Positions 34,139-41,145 of a stretch of 51,934 bases of DNA are shown here, piece by piece. This stretch comes from JAZSQZ01 sp045538175 (lineage in GTDB: Bacteria; Bacillota; Clostridia; Christensenellales; UBA1242). A program made the position numbers and the translations under genes. The notes beneath the pieces were generated by a model. The model saw only the letters and a list, made by a program, of their open reading frames with translations, made no database searches and was not told the DNA's origin. The first letter of the stretch is position 1. Each line of letters begins with the position of its first letter. The DNA is taken from the NCBI GenBank assembly GCA_045538175.1, contig JAZSQZ010000052.1, forward strand, positions 1 to 51,934, in the 5' to 3' direction.

Positions 34139-34612
34139 TTATCTATTGATATATTGGCTGAATACTACACCAAATCTGTTATCAGCACATTTTTCAATTC
34201 CAGATACCTTAATTGTGTAACTATCATCTTTCTTGTTGTATTTAAACCTTGAAAGAAGACCACCCTTTTTAAGTTCTGGATAAGTGAACAAATAAATTCC
34301 GCTTACAGCGTCGTCTTTGTAAACAACAACTGCAACTCTGCCTAATTCTTCACTGTCGCTAATTTCGGAAGCAGGAACATTAACTGATCCCATTTTTTCT
34401 GTTGCACCAAGTACAACGCATTCGGCAAGTGGTTTTGAACCTGTGCCTGTGACACAAACGTGTCCTACTCTTTTGTAGTAAGCAAGACCTGTTTTGCTTA
34501 CAACATAACAAAAGTCTTCTCTTGCTTTGTTGTTGATACCTGCATCAATAACTTTGTCTGGTGCAGCTGCTGTAACAAGTCCGTCTGCTTTGAAATCACC
34601 AAATACTGGCAT
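34139..34612 (-). CDS. 157-residue protein of unknown function
   Basis: The product is not recognised. It lacks a signal peptide or membrane segment and looks beta-rich, with short strands separated by Gly/Asp turns and a basic stretch (KKGGLLSRFKYNKKDD) near the end. It sits 18 nt upstream of the giant surface protein gene and 20 nt downstream of the membrane repeat protein gene; its SD is GGGGG. Position suggests a cytosolic partner of the surface apparatus, for instance an assembly factor or adaptor, but this is inference from context. Confidence 0.75.
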   Translation of the reverse strand: MPVFGDFKADGLVTAAAPDKVIDAGINNKAREDFCYVVSKTGLAYYKRVGHVCVTGTGSKPLAECVVLGATEKMGSVNVPASEISDSEELGRVAVVVYKDDAVSGIYLFTYPELKKGGLLSRFKYNKKDDSYTIKVSGIEKCADNRFGVVFSQYINR

Positions 34613-34632
34613 ATTCTATTTTCCCCCTATTC

Positions 34633-35520
34633 TTAATTATTATTCTCGTCATCATTTCCAACATTGTTGTTATTTGGAATATCATTTTTGTATTGTTCAT
34701 TATGAAGCAATCCAAACAAGTTGCTAGTTCCGTCAGTAGTTTTAACTTCTCTCTTGCTTTCGTTTGCAAGTCTGTCTAAATCTTCTTGACTGTTTTCGTA
34801 TTGCTCGTTGTGAAGTTGGCTAAATAATGCATCAGTTTTGTTTGTTTCTGCAACTGTTTTGTGACCTGACTTTTCAGCAAGTTTTGCCATTTTTTCTTGG
34901 TCGTTTACATATTGCTCATTGTGCAATTGACTAAATAAATTGTCTGCATACTTATTTTCTTTAGCATTTTTATGACCTTTTGCTGCAAGTTTTGCCATTT
35001 TTTCTTGGTCGTTTTCGTATTGTTCGTTTTTAAGCATACCAAGAAGTCCACCTGTTGTATCTTTTGTTGTTGCAGCTTTTTGTTTTTCAACTTCTGGCAT
35101 TTCTTCTTTTTTGCCTTGCATTGTGTTAAGAACGTTGTTGCTTGCATCCATCTTCTTTTGTTCTGCTGCTTTTCTTTCAAATTCTTCTTTTGTTGTTTCA
35201 CCATCTTTCTTTTGCATGATACCTACAACTGGGTTTGAAGAAATTGATTGTCTTTGTTGGAATTCCTTTTCAGCTGCTTTTTCGTTTGCTGCTTTGTTTG
35301 CAAAAAGTGATCCTTCAAAACTCAAATCTTTTTCTCTTTGTACTGCATCAGCTGCGGCTTTTTGTTGTCTTGCCTCTTTCTTTGCTTTTGCGTTTGCCTT
35401 CATCTTTGGCATTTTTACTGCAAGTACGATTGCAACGATACCAACTGCAACCACACCTACTACAATCCCAGCTAAAGCTAGTGGATTATTTAAAATTGAA
35501 GCTCCTAATAAATTTAACAT
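34633..35520 (-). CDS. membrane-anchored coiled protein with tandem NEQY repeats
   Basis: The 295-residue protein has one N-terminal membrane segment (about 13-35), then a long Lys/Glu/Ala-rich, probably coiled cytosolic part. Four copies of a 36-37-residue unit follow, with consensus LFxxLHNEQYxNDQEKMAKLA; the first reads LLGMLKNEQYENDQEKMAKL and the last is cut short. Two weaker forerunners (VVGIMQKKDGE and VLNTMQGKKEE) precede them. If the N-terminus is outside, the repeats face the cytosol, where they could bind a repetitive partner such as a filament. A strong SD (AAGGAGGG) precedes the ATG. No homologue is recognised. Confidence 0.82.
   Translation of the reverse strand: MLNLLGASILNNPLALAGIVVGVVAVGIVAIVLAVKMPKMKANAKAKKEARQQKAAADAVQREKDLSFEGSLFANKAANEKAAEKEFQQRQSISSNPVVGIMQKKDGETTKEEFERKAAEQKKMDASNNVLNTMQGKKEEMPEVEKQKAATTKDTTGGLLGMLKNEQYENDQEKMAKLAAKGHKNAKENKYADNLFSQLHNEQYVNDQEKMAKLAEKSGHKTVAETNKTDALFSQLHNEQYENSQEDLDRLANESKREVKTTDGTSNLFGLLHNEQYKNDIPNNNNVGNDDENNN
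34680..35060. repeat. tandem coding repeats, 108-111 bp period
   Basis: Four units of 108-111 bp encode the NEQY motif of the membrane repeat protein. Copies are similar but diverged at the DNA level, so the array is not a recent expansion. Confidence 0.75.
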
Positions 35521-35554
35521 TTTTCCCTCCTTATTCTTTTATTAGATACTCATT

Positions 35555-36736
35555 TTAACCATTTTCATCTGCAGGTGGATTGTTTGCTTCTTTTGCTAAT
35601 CGCTCCTGCTCTTTCTTTGCAAGTTTTTCTTGTTTCTCTTGCTCTTTTAAGGCTTGCTTTGCTTGCTTTTCCCTTTCCTTTTCGGCTTGCTTTGCAAGTT
35701 TCTCTTGTTCTTTTTGTTGTTTTAAGGCTTCTTTTTCAAGTCTTTTTCTTTCTTTCTCGTCAACTTCGCCATCAACAACAGGTTGTTCAGGTGTCGCCAT
35801 AGGCTCTGCAGGTTGTTCGTTTACCGGTTCACTAGGTTCTGCTACTTGTTCGCTTACAGGTTCACTAGGTTCAGCAGGTTCAGAAGTTTCTACATTTTCT
35901 TCTGCCTCGGCGTTTTCTTCGCCATCGTCTTCATTTTGACTTTCACCAGAAGTTCCTTCATCGTCTAAGGTTTCTTCCTTCTTTCTTTCCATTTCGACTT
36001 GAGCACTATCTCTAATCATTTGCTTGTTTGCTTCTAGCATGTTGATTTCTTCTTTAGAATATCCTTCAGGAAGCAAAACCTTTCCAACAACTTTAGCGCC
36101 ACCATTTGCAGTGTTGATTGCAAGAAGACGTCTTCTGCCGTTTGGAAGAAGTTGTATAACAAACTCATAACCGTTTGGATTTGTAACCCTTTTGTCTAAA
36201 AGAACTTTAAGTGCTTTGCCCGCAAGGTTGTAAACACCCATAGTGTAAAGGTAGTTTCCGTCGTTTAAGTCTTCGTAACCATTGATTAAGACATACTTAT
36301 CATCGATGATTCTGTAATCTAAGATATTTGTAAAGTTGAATTGAACTGTTGCAACTTCGGTTTCGTCCTTGATTGTAACAGCAACCAAATTTGATTCAAA
36401 ATTTATTTCATCTTTTGCAATTAGGTGAAAGTGGAATTTATCCAATCTCCTTAAGTACAAGTCAGCGTGTCTTGGAATCGACAAGATTTGCTTTTCGCCA
36501 CCGGCTTGATAAATTGCAAACATAATATTTATGAAATTTCCACTGTCTTCAAACTTTAGGTAAACACTAATGCCGTCGTCGTAATTATAGATTTTTGAGC
36601 TCAGCGTTTGCTTAAGAGTTTTTACGGCAATCAGGTTATTGTCTTGAATATCATAGGCAACATCAATCGTTTCTATATCTTCTTGAATTCTAATAACCTC
36701 GTCTTCAAAACGAATTTCAGCCACAATTTCCCCCAT
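35555..36736 (-). CDS. beta-rich protein with charged coiled-coil tail
   Basis: From ATG 36736 the product has 393 residues. The first 240 look beta-rich (for example DGISVYLKFEDSGN and EFVIQLLPNGRRRLLAI), followed by an acidic linker, several SEP/EPSEP-type repeats and a long Lys/Glu/Gln-rich helical tail (KEQEKLAKQ-type repeats). An in-frame TTG at 36829 would add 31 residues forming a membrane-like segment; I rejected it because this stretch overlaps an extended -10 promoter and has no SD. If that start were used, the protein would be membrane-anchored. It is the first gene of the four-gene operon and faces the actin operon. Confidence 0.72.
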   Translation of the reverse strand: MGEIVAEIRFEDEVIRIQEDIETIDVAYDIQDNNLIAVKTLKQTLSSKIYNYDDGISVYLKFEDSGNFINIMFAIYQAGGEKQILSIPRHADLYLRRLDKFHFHLIAKDEINFESNLVAVTIKDETEVATVQFNFTNILDYRIIDDKYVLINGYEDLNDGNYLYTMGVYNLAGKALKVLLDKRVTNPNGYEFVIQLLPNGRRRLLAINTANGGAKVVGKVLLPEGYSKEEINMLEANKQMIRDSAQVEMERKKEETLDDEGTSGESQNEDDGEENAEAEENVETSEPAEPSEPVSEQVAEPSEPVNEQPAEPMATPEQPVVDGEVDEKERKRLEKEALKQQKEQEKLAKQAEKEREKQAKQALKEQEKQEKLAKKEQERLAKEANNPPADENG

Positions 36737-36758
36737 TTTTTCATATATTTTCTTTGTA

Positions 36759-36786
36759 ATTCTAGCACAAGTCAAAAAAAAGACAA
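36759..36786 (-). promoter_or_regulatory. extended -10 promoter of the surface-protein operon
   Basis: On the minus strand TTGTCT (36786-36781), 16 nt, TGC-TAGAAT (-10 at 36764-36759). Transcription would begin about 16 nt before ATG 36736. Confidence 0.55.
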
Positions 36787-36888
36787 AACAAATTACAAAA
36801 ATTTTACTAATAATAATTATTTTTTTCAAAATTATTTATAATAATACTAAATATACCCCTAAAAAATAGTAAAATCGCTTTATTTTGC

Positions 36889-36918
36889 TTGACATTTTTA
36901 TTTTTTAACATTTATAAT
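36889..36918 (+). promoter_or_regulatory. promoter of the actin-like operon
   Basis: TTGACA (36889-36894), 18 nt, TATAAT (36913-36918). The leader contains a small palindrome, TTGCA-AAA-TGCAA (36928-36940), just after the predicted start, a possible operator. Confidence 0.85.
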
Positions 36919-36962
36919 GTTTTTGAATTGCAAAATGCAAACGATTATAAAGGAGAAAATTT

Positions 36963-38018
36963 ATGTTAGGAAAGAAAAAAGCACAAGTAGATCCACAAGT
37001 TGATCCAGCTCTTGCACAAGCAGGTCTTGACGGTCTTGTTGGTATTGACGTAGCAAACTCTACAATTAAGGTTTGGGCTGACGGCGACCAAAGAGTTTAT
37101 TACAGAAACACTGTTAAAGAAATCAAAGACGCTGGTCTTGTTTATTCTTTTAAAACAGATTACCATATGTACGTTTTAGACAACCAAGTTTATGAAGTTG
37201 GTGACATCTCTGTCGCTGGTAACGGTGCTAGAGGTAACTCAAGATATGGTTCAAAATCTTTTAGAGTTGAAGCAGCTATTGGTATCGCAAACGTTATGAA
37301 ACCAGGCGTTAGAAAAAGACTCCGTGTTGTTACAGGTGTTCCTAGTGCACTTGCTAAAAACGCTAAAGTTTTGGAAGATGTCAAAAAATCACTTCTTGGT
37401 GAATACAAAATCAAATCAGTTCTTTGGGAAAAAGTTGAAGATATCGAATTCGAAATCGTTGACGTTATCGTTGTTCCACAACCATTAGGAACAATGTATT
37501 CTTACTTATTTGATTCAACAACAGGTAAACTTAACGATAAGCTTATCACACAAAAAGCTCTCGTTGTTGACATCGGTTGGGGTACAACTGATATTGCTAT
37601 CCTTGAATCAGGTAGAGTTCGTTCAACATTCGGTTTCGAAACAGGTACATCTGACTATATTTCAAATATTCAAGAACTTGTTAACACAGAAATACCAGAA
37701 GCAAATATTCAAGCTTTAAACCCACACGAACTTGATACTAAACTTCTTGAAAGTCCAAACGTTGAAACTCCTTTCGGTGTTTTCGACCTTTCAAAATATG
37801 CTGAACAAAGCAAACAAGAACAAGCAGAGAAAATTTACTCTGAAACAATGGGATTAGGATTAGAATTCAGTAAGTTCTACAAAATCATCTTTACAGGTGG
37901 TGGTTCATTATTATATTCAAAATATTTGATTGAAAAATTTAATGACCCACGTCTTATTATCCAAGAAGACGCTGTTATGTCTAACGCCCACGGCTTCTAC
38001 TTACTTGGTAAACAATAA
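36963..38018 (+). CDS. ParM/StbA-type actin-like ATPase
   Basis: The 351-residue protein has the actin-fold nucleotide site: phosphate-1 GIDVANSTIK (27-36), phosphate-2 VVDIGWGTTDIAIL (201-214) and adenosine motif FTGGGSLL (310-317), and ends with NAHGFYLLG as ParM/StbA proteins do. Such proteins polymerise into filaments, classically to move plasmids. The first 22 residues form a charged extension. Codons ending in GGT, GTT, GCT, AAC and ATC are favoured over the AT-ending codons common in neighbouring genes, suggesting high expression. It has a consensus promoter and AAAGGAG site. No DNA-binding ParR or centromere repeats are visible; the partner is a proline-rich protein. Confidence 0.9.
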   Translation: MLGKKKAQVDPQVDPALAQAGLDGLVGIDVANSTIKVWADGDQRVYYRNTVKEIKDAGLVYSFKTDYHMYVLDNQVYEVGDISVAGNGARGNSRYGSKSFRVEAAIGIANVMKPGVRKRLRVVTGVPSALAKNAKVLEDVKKSLLGEYKIKSVLWEKVEDIEFEIVDVIVVPQPLGTMYSYLFDSTTGKLNDKLITQKALVVDIGWGTTDIAILESGRVRSTFGFETGTSDYISNIQELVNTEIPEANIQALNPHELDTKLLESPNVETPFGVFDLSKYAEQSKQEQAEKIYSETMGLGLEFSKFYKIIFTGGGSLLYSKYLIEKFNDPRLIIQEDAVMSNAHGFYLLGKQ

Positions 38019-38035
38019 TTTTAAGTTGAGATTTT

Positions 38036-38779
38036 ATGAAGATAACTGAATTAGAAAAAATCTTAGAACAATTACTTGAAGATAAAGCAATAATTGCTAC
38101 TAAGAGTAAGTCAATGTTGATTAACAATATGTTGGCTATTTGCAGGAATATAAGTGGTTTACATAATATCATCAACACCATTTCCGAAAGAGATGGTTAC
38201 GTTGATGATATTATGCTTATGGTTAAGGAATTTGCATCAGACTTTTCTAGTGCAACTATAAAGAAGTTGATGGCTGTCGGAATTGATGTTATCGATGATT
38301 ACGACGACGCTAAAACAAGAACTAGACGCGTTGTTATCTCTAACGAGGTTCCTTATGCTCCAATGGATCCTATGATGGGTGGATACTTTGCACCTGCTCC
38401 ACAATATATGCAACAACCAATGTATCCTTATCCAAATCAACCTTACCCTCAGCAACAATTCGTTGCTCCATATCCTAACCAACCTTATCCTGCTCAACCT
38501 ATGCAACCGCAATATGCTCCTCCTCCACAACAAGAGTATGTTGCACCTCCTCCAGCACCTGCACCTGCTCCGGCACCAGCCCCTGCACCTGCACCGGTTG
38601 CTCCTCCACCTCCTCCAACTCCAGCACCTGCACCTACACCGGTTGCAACTGAAGTTGAAGAACCTGCAAGTACTCCAAGTGCTGCACCACCACCTCCTGT
38701 ATTTGATCTTGGTGGTATGGGTGGAAACGATAAACCAGCCGCTGGTAGAGATTTCTTACTTAGCATATTAAATAAATAA
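38036..38779 (+). CDS. proline-rich partner of the actin-like protein
   Basis: The 247-residue protein has a helical N-terminal part (about 1-85), a short basic stretch (AKTRTRRVV, 92-100), then a Pro/Gln/Tyr-rich region (about 106-165) with two YPNQPYP units, an alternating Pro-Ala tract (about 173-190), PPPPP runs, an acidic spacer and a conserved-looking tail with DLGGMGG and FLLSILNK. It lies 17 nt after the actin-like gene. The position matches a ParR-type adaptor, but there is no ribbon-helix-helix motif; the proline tract recalls profilin- or SH3-type ligands seen in actin regulators of eukaryotes. The comparison is structural only. Confidence 0.82.
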   Translation: MKITELEKILEQLLEDKAIIATKSKSMLINNMLAICRNISGLHNIINTISERDGYVDDIMLMVKEFASDFSSATIKKLMAVGIDVIDDYDDAKTRTRRVVISNEVPYAPMDPMMGGYFAPAPQYMQQPMYPYPNQPYPQQQFVAPYPNQPYPAQPMQPQYAPPPQQEYVAPPPAPAPAPAPAPAPAPVAPPPPPTPAPAPTPVATEVEEPASTPSAAPPPPVFDLGGMGGNDKPAAGRDFLLSILNK

Positions 38780-38807
38780 AACAAGGCGATTGCCTTGTTT
38801 TTTTGTT
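38778..38807 (+). terminator. terminator of the actin operon
   Basis: AAAACAAGGC with GCCTTGTTTT around GATT, followed by T residues. Confidence 0.9.
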
Positions 38808-38849
38808 TTATTATTAAATATGAAATTGTCTATATATATTATATATAAT

Positions 38850-38876
38850 AAAAACACACCGTTTTGGTGTGTTTTT
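38850..38876 (-). terminator. terminator of the nuclease-like gene
   Basis: AAAAACACACC with GGTGTGTTTTT around GTTTT; T run on both sides. The core is identical to the terminator at 39986-40012. Confidence 0.88.
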
Positions 38877-39925
38877 TAATATTCGTATTCAAAAATCAAA
38901 AAATCCTTAAAAGGAATTCCTGAGTGTCTATCTGTAAACCCGGGGTCGTTGTATGTATTATATATAACTGCCATATCCCTATCTTTCCTTACATAAAAGT
39001 CATCAACAGTAAATGTCCCTGCTGGAATTTTAAAGAAATAACATTTCTTTGCTTGATTATCATCTAATGCAAAATATAAAGTTTGACTAAAACGATAAGA
39101 TGCAACATTTGAAGGATAAGCATTATATCTTGGTCCATAACAAGCATATGTTGTATTTCTATTGTGTGCATCATAGCCTTTTTGCCTTAATATATCGGTT
39201 GCCATTTCAGCCCCAAGTCTAGCACTAGGTGTTGGACTTGGTTGTGGAGCAGGTCTTGGTCCTATTGGTGATCGTGGGTCTTTTATAATAGCTTTCTTAA
39301 CTTCAATCTTGTAGCCCAACATTGCTTTTGTAACGACTTCTTCTCCATATAGTTTTGAAAAATAATTAAACACAATATTATTAACAAAGTCTTCTGTTAG
39401 TTGTTGTTGAACTTCTTTCAGTTTTAAATTCTCTTCGTTTTTCTTCCAAATAAATTGAATTATATTTTCTCTTAAAAAACTTTCTTTTGAAAACAACTCT
39501 AGAAACTTTACTCCATCATTATTGTCTTCCTTAATTTCAATACTATAATTTAATTGCTCTTTATCATCTTTTAGATAATCATAGTGATATATGTAAATCT
39601 TATCACAAATAAGAATACCTATATCACACTTGATTTGTTTTAGATAACTAAATAACTGTTGCTCGTATGCATCACTGATAGAAAAATTCGGTCTCTTAAG
39701 TTCAACCAAGAACAAATCCTTACTATTTTTTCGCAATATTAGATCAGGAACAACTCTATCTATTGATCCAATATGCATTTTCCTATGAACATCAATATCG
39801 CCGTTGAGTCTGCTATATCCAAAATGCTCAGCAAATATAAGTTCCCATAACACTTGAAACTTTTCTTCTGGCAAATTTTTATTGCCTTTATAAATTTTTA
39901 CAATATCATTCCACTTTTCTTTCAT
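38876..39925 (-). CDS. PD-(D/E)XK nuclease-like protein (HsdR N-terminal type)
   Basis: The 349-residue protein starts with a domain like the N-terminal nuclease part of type I restriction enzymes: Pro-Asp61, then Glu75-Leu-Lys77 (VELKRPN) and a following YEQQLFSYLK segment. A helical middle leads to a proline-rich linker (about 217-235) and a C-terminal domain of about 110 residues with many Tyr and Asn that I do not recognise. No methylase, specificity or helicase gene is adjacent, so it is an orphan; a defence role is possible. An SD (GGAG) precedes the ATG. Identical terminator hairpins flank the gene. Confidence 0.72.
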   Translation of the reverse strand: MKEKWNDIVKIYKGNKNLPEEKFQVLWELIFAEHFGYSRLNGDIDVHRKMHIGSIDRVVPDLILRKNSKDLFLVELKRPNFSISDAYEQQLFSYLKQIKCDIGILICDKIYIYHYDYLKDDKEQLNYSIEIKEDNNDGVKFLELFSKESFLRENIIQFIWKKNEENLKLKEVQQQLTEDFVNNIVFNYFSKLYGEEVVTKAMLGYKIEVKKAIIKDPRSPIGPRPAPQPSPTPSARLGAEMATDILRQKGYDAHNRNTTYACYGPRYNAYPSNVASYRFSQTLYFALDDNQAKKCYFFKIPAGTFTVDDFYVRKDRDMAVIYNTYNDPGFTDRHSGIPFKDFLIFEYEY

Positions 39926-39985
39926 TTCTTATCTCCGCTTAAAATATACCATAAAAACACAAAAATACAAAACATTATACAAAAT

Positions 39986-40012
39986 AAAAAACACACCGTT
40001 TTGGTGTGTTTT
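39986..40012 (-). terminator. terminator of the GT8 gene
   Basis: AAAAACACACC with GGTGTGTTTT around GTTTT. Same 25-bp core as at 38850-38876. Confidence 0.85.
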
Positions 40013-40017
40013 ATTTT

Positions 40018-40866
40018 TTAATCAATTGTAACAATAGGATAATCTTTAGATTGTTTTCTTGCAACATAATCATCTAAGATATCGTCATAAGCCGACATTT
40101 GTTTTTTAACAAAGTCGACTTCCCAAGGTTTAATTCTGTGCCACCATTTTCTACTAAAGAAGAAAAATCTGCTTTCTCTAACATCACAGAAGTGGTGAAC
40201 AACAATATCTTTATTCCATTTGTTTTTTGAGTTAAACATAAGTGGAAGCATTTTCTTTTTCTCTACAGTAAGGTTGAGTGCATCTTGGTCGGTGTAAAGC
40301 ATTTTCCTATCTCTTGCCATAATTGTTGCTTTTTCGAATAAACCTGTTTTTCTACACTCTTTCATATTTACCAAAAGCACACCTGAGTTAAAGTAGACCA
40401 ATCCCCATCTTTTTGGGTCTGACCAATTGTATGCGTCTTTAACAACGCCAAGTTCGTAACCTTCAACATCAACATCATTTAAAATTTTGATATCACGGTT
40501 TAGGACTGTGTCAGTGTCTAGATAAATAAATTTATCTGGCATATCAAGTTTAAAGCAAAGCAAACGAAGCATTGCATAAGGTGTCCATTGATTTTTGATG
40601 TTAACACTGTTCATCAAGTTTTCCTTAAAGATTTCTGTAACATCAATGAGTTTGAAATCGCTTTCCTTGTTTTTTGCTTTTACAATTTTTTGGATATACT
40701 TTTCTTGCTCTTTAGAAATTGCGACGTATCTTTTATCGAGTTCCTTTAGGTCCATTGTAAGACACATAATGTTTAATGGTTCGTTTGTGTGTTTTACCAT
40801 TGATAAGATTGATATCAAAAGGCCATCAAAAACCTTATAGTTTCCTGAATACAAAACATTTATCAT
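40018..40866 (-). CDS. glycosyltransferase family 8 protein
   Basis: The 282-residue enzyme has the GT8 (GT-A fold, retaining) layout: a start NVLYSGNYKVFDGLLISI, the metal-binding DTD in FIYLDTDTVL (about 114-123), YFNSGVLLVNM (about 158-168), a TDQDALN motif (about 196-202) and a terminal HHF segment. It would transfer glucose or galactose from a UDP-sugar to a surface glycan or lipid acceptor. No membrane segment is seen. An SD (GGGAG) precedes the ATG. It is monocistronic, with a bare gap of about 85 nt to the next gene, where I see nothing. Confidence 0.85.
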   Translation of the reverse strand: MINVLYSGNYKVFDGLLISILSMVKHTNEPLNIMCLTMDLKELDKRYVAISKEQEKYIQKIVKAKNKESDFKLIDVTEIFKENLMNSVNIKNQWTPYAMLRLLCFKLDMPDKFIYLDTDTVLNRDIKILNDVDVEGYELGVVKDAYNWSDPKRWGLVYFNSGVLLVNMKECRKTGLFEKATIMARDRKMLYTDQDALNLTVEKKKMLPLMFNSKNKWNKDIVVHHFCDVRESRFFFFSRKWWHRIKPWEVDFVKKQMSAYDDILDDYVARKQSKDYPIVTID

Positions 40867-40951
40867 TAGAGTTTCTCCCTTAACTGATTTTTATAATAAT
40901 AACATTTATTATTCTTTTAACCAAACAAATTTAAAACAAAATAAAATTTAA

Positions 40952-41131
40952 TTATTCTGCCCTAAACTTTCCACCCCTTCCGTGAATCGTTGTAGATGTT
41001 TTTTGATTTTTAGCAACAGTTTTCCCAATCTTGATTGCTTCTTTTTGAGTTTTTGTAACTCTGTATGCTTTTTTTGCTTTGGCAGTTTTTACTTGCCAAC
41101 CTTCTTCGTGTGGTGATACGTGTACAGCCAT
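40952..41131 (-). CDS. 59-residue DUF2188-like protein
   Basis: A minus-strand frame from ATG 41129-41131 to TAA 40952 encodes a 59-residue basic protein beginning MAVHVSPHEEGWQVKTAKAK and ending in IHGRGGKFRAE. The pattern V-x-P-H-x-x-G-W-x-V ... T-Q-K-E-A-I ... A-K-N-Q ... I-H-G-R-x-G-K is that of the DUF2188 family, small proteins of unknown function. A strong SD (AAAGGGGG) precedes the ATG. It is the third gene after the nucleoside hydrolase and ribokinase genes, 14 nt downstream of rbsK. Confidence 0.85.
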   Translation of the reverse strand: MAVHVSPHEEGWQVKTAKAKKAYRVTKTQKEAIKIGKTVAKNQKTSTTIHGRGGKFRAE

Positions 41132-41145
41132 AATAAAATCCCCCT

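Noticed and set aside
34680..35060. NEQY coding repeats as a CRISPR-like array
   Set aside because: Units are in frame, diverged, period 108-111 bp, without spacer structure.
36737..36829. N-terminal 31-residue membrane-like extension of the beta-rich protein from TTG 36829
   Set aside because: No SD, it overlaps an extended -10 promoter, and poly-T stretches in AT-rich DNA read as Phe/Val/Leu by chance. The ATG at 36736 is preferred.
38521..38650. Short tandem CCTGCA/CCAGCA units as a possible recombination or centromere array
   Set aside because: They are codons of the Pro-Ala tract, in frame throughout, not a parC-like iteron set.
38494..38784. Minus-strand frame opposite the proline-rich gene with Gly-Ala repeats
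   Set aside because: It is the antisense shadow of the Pro-Ala tract; no SD, and the sense gene follows the actin gene closely.
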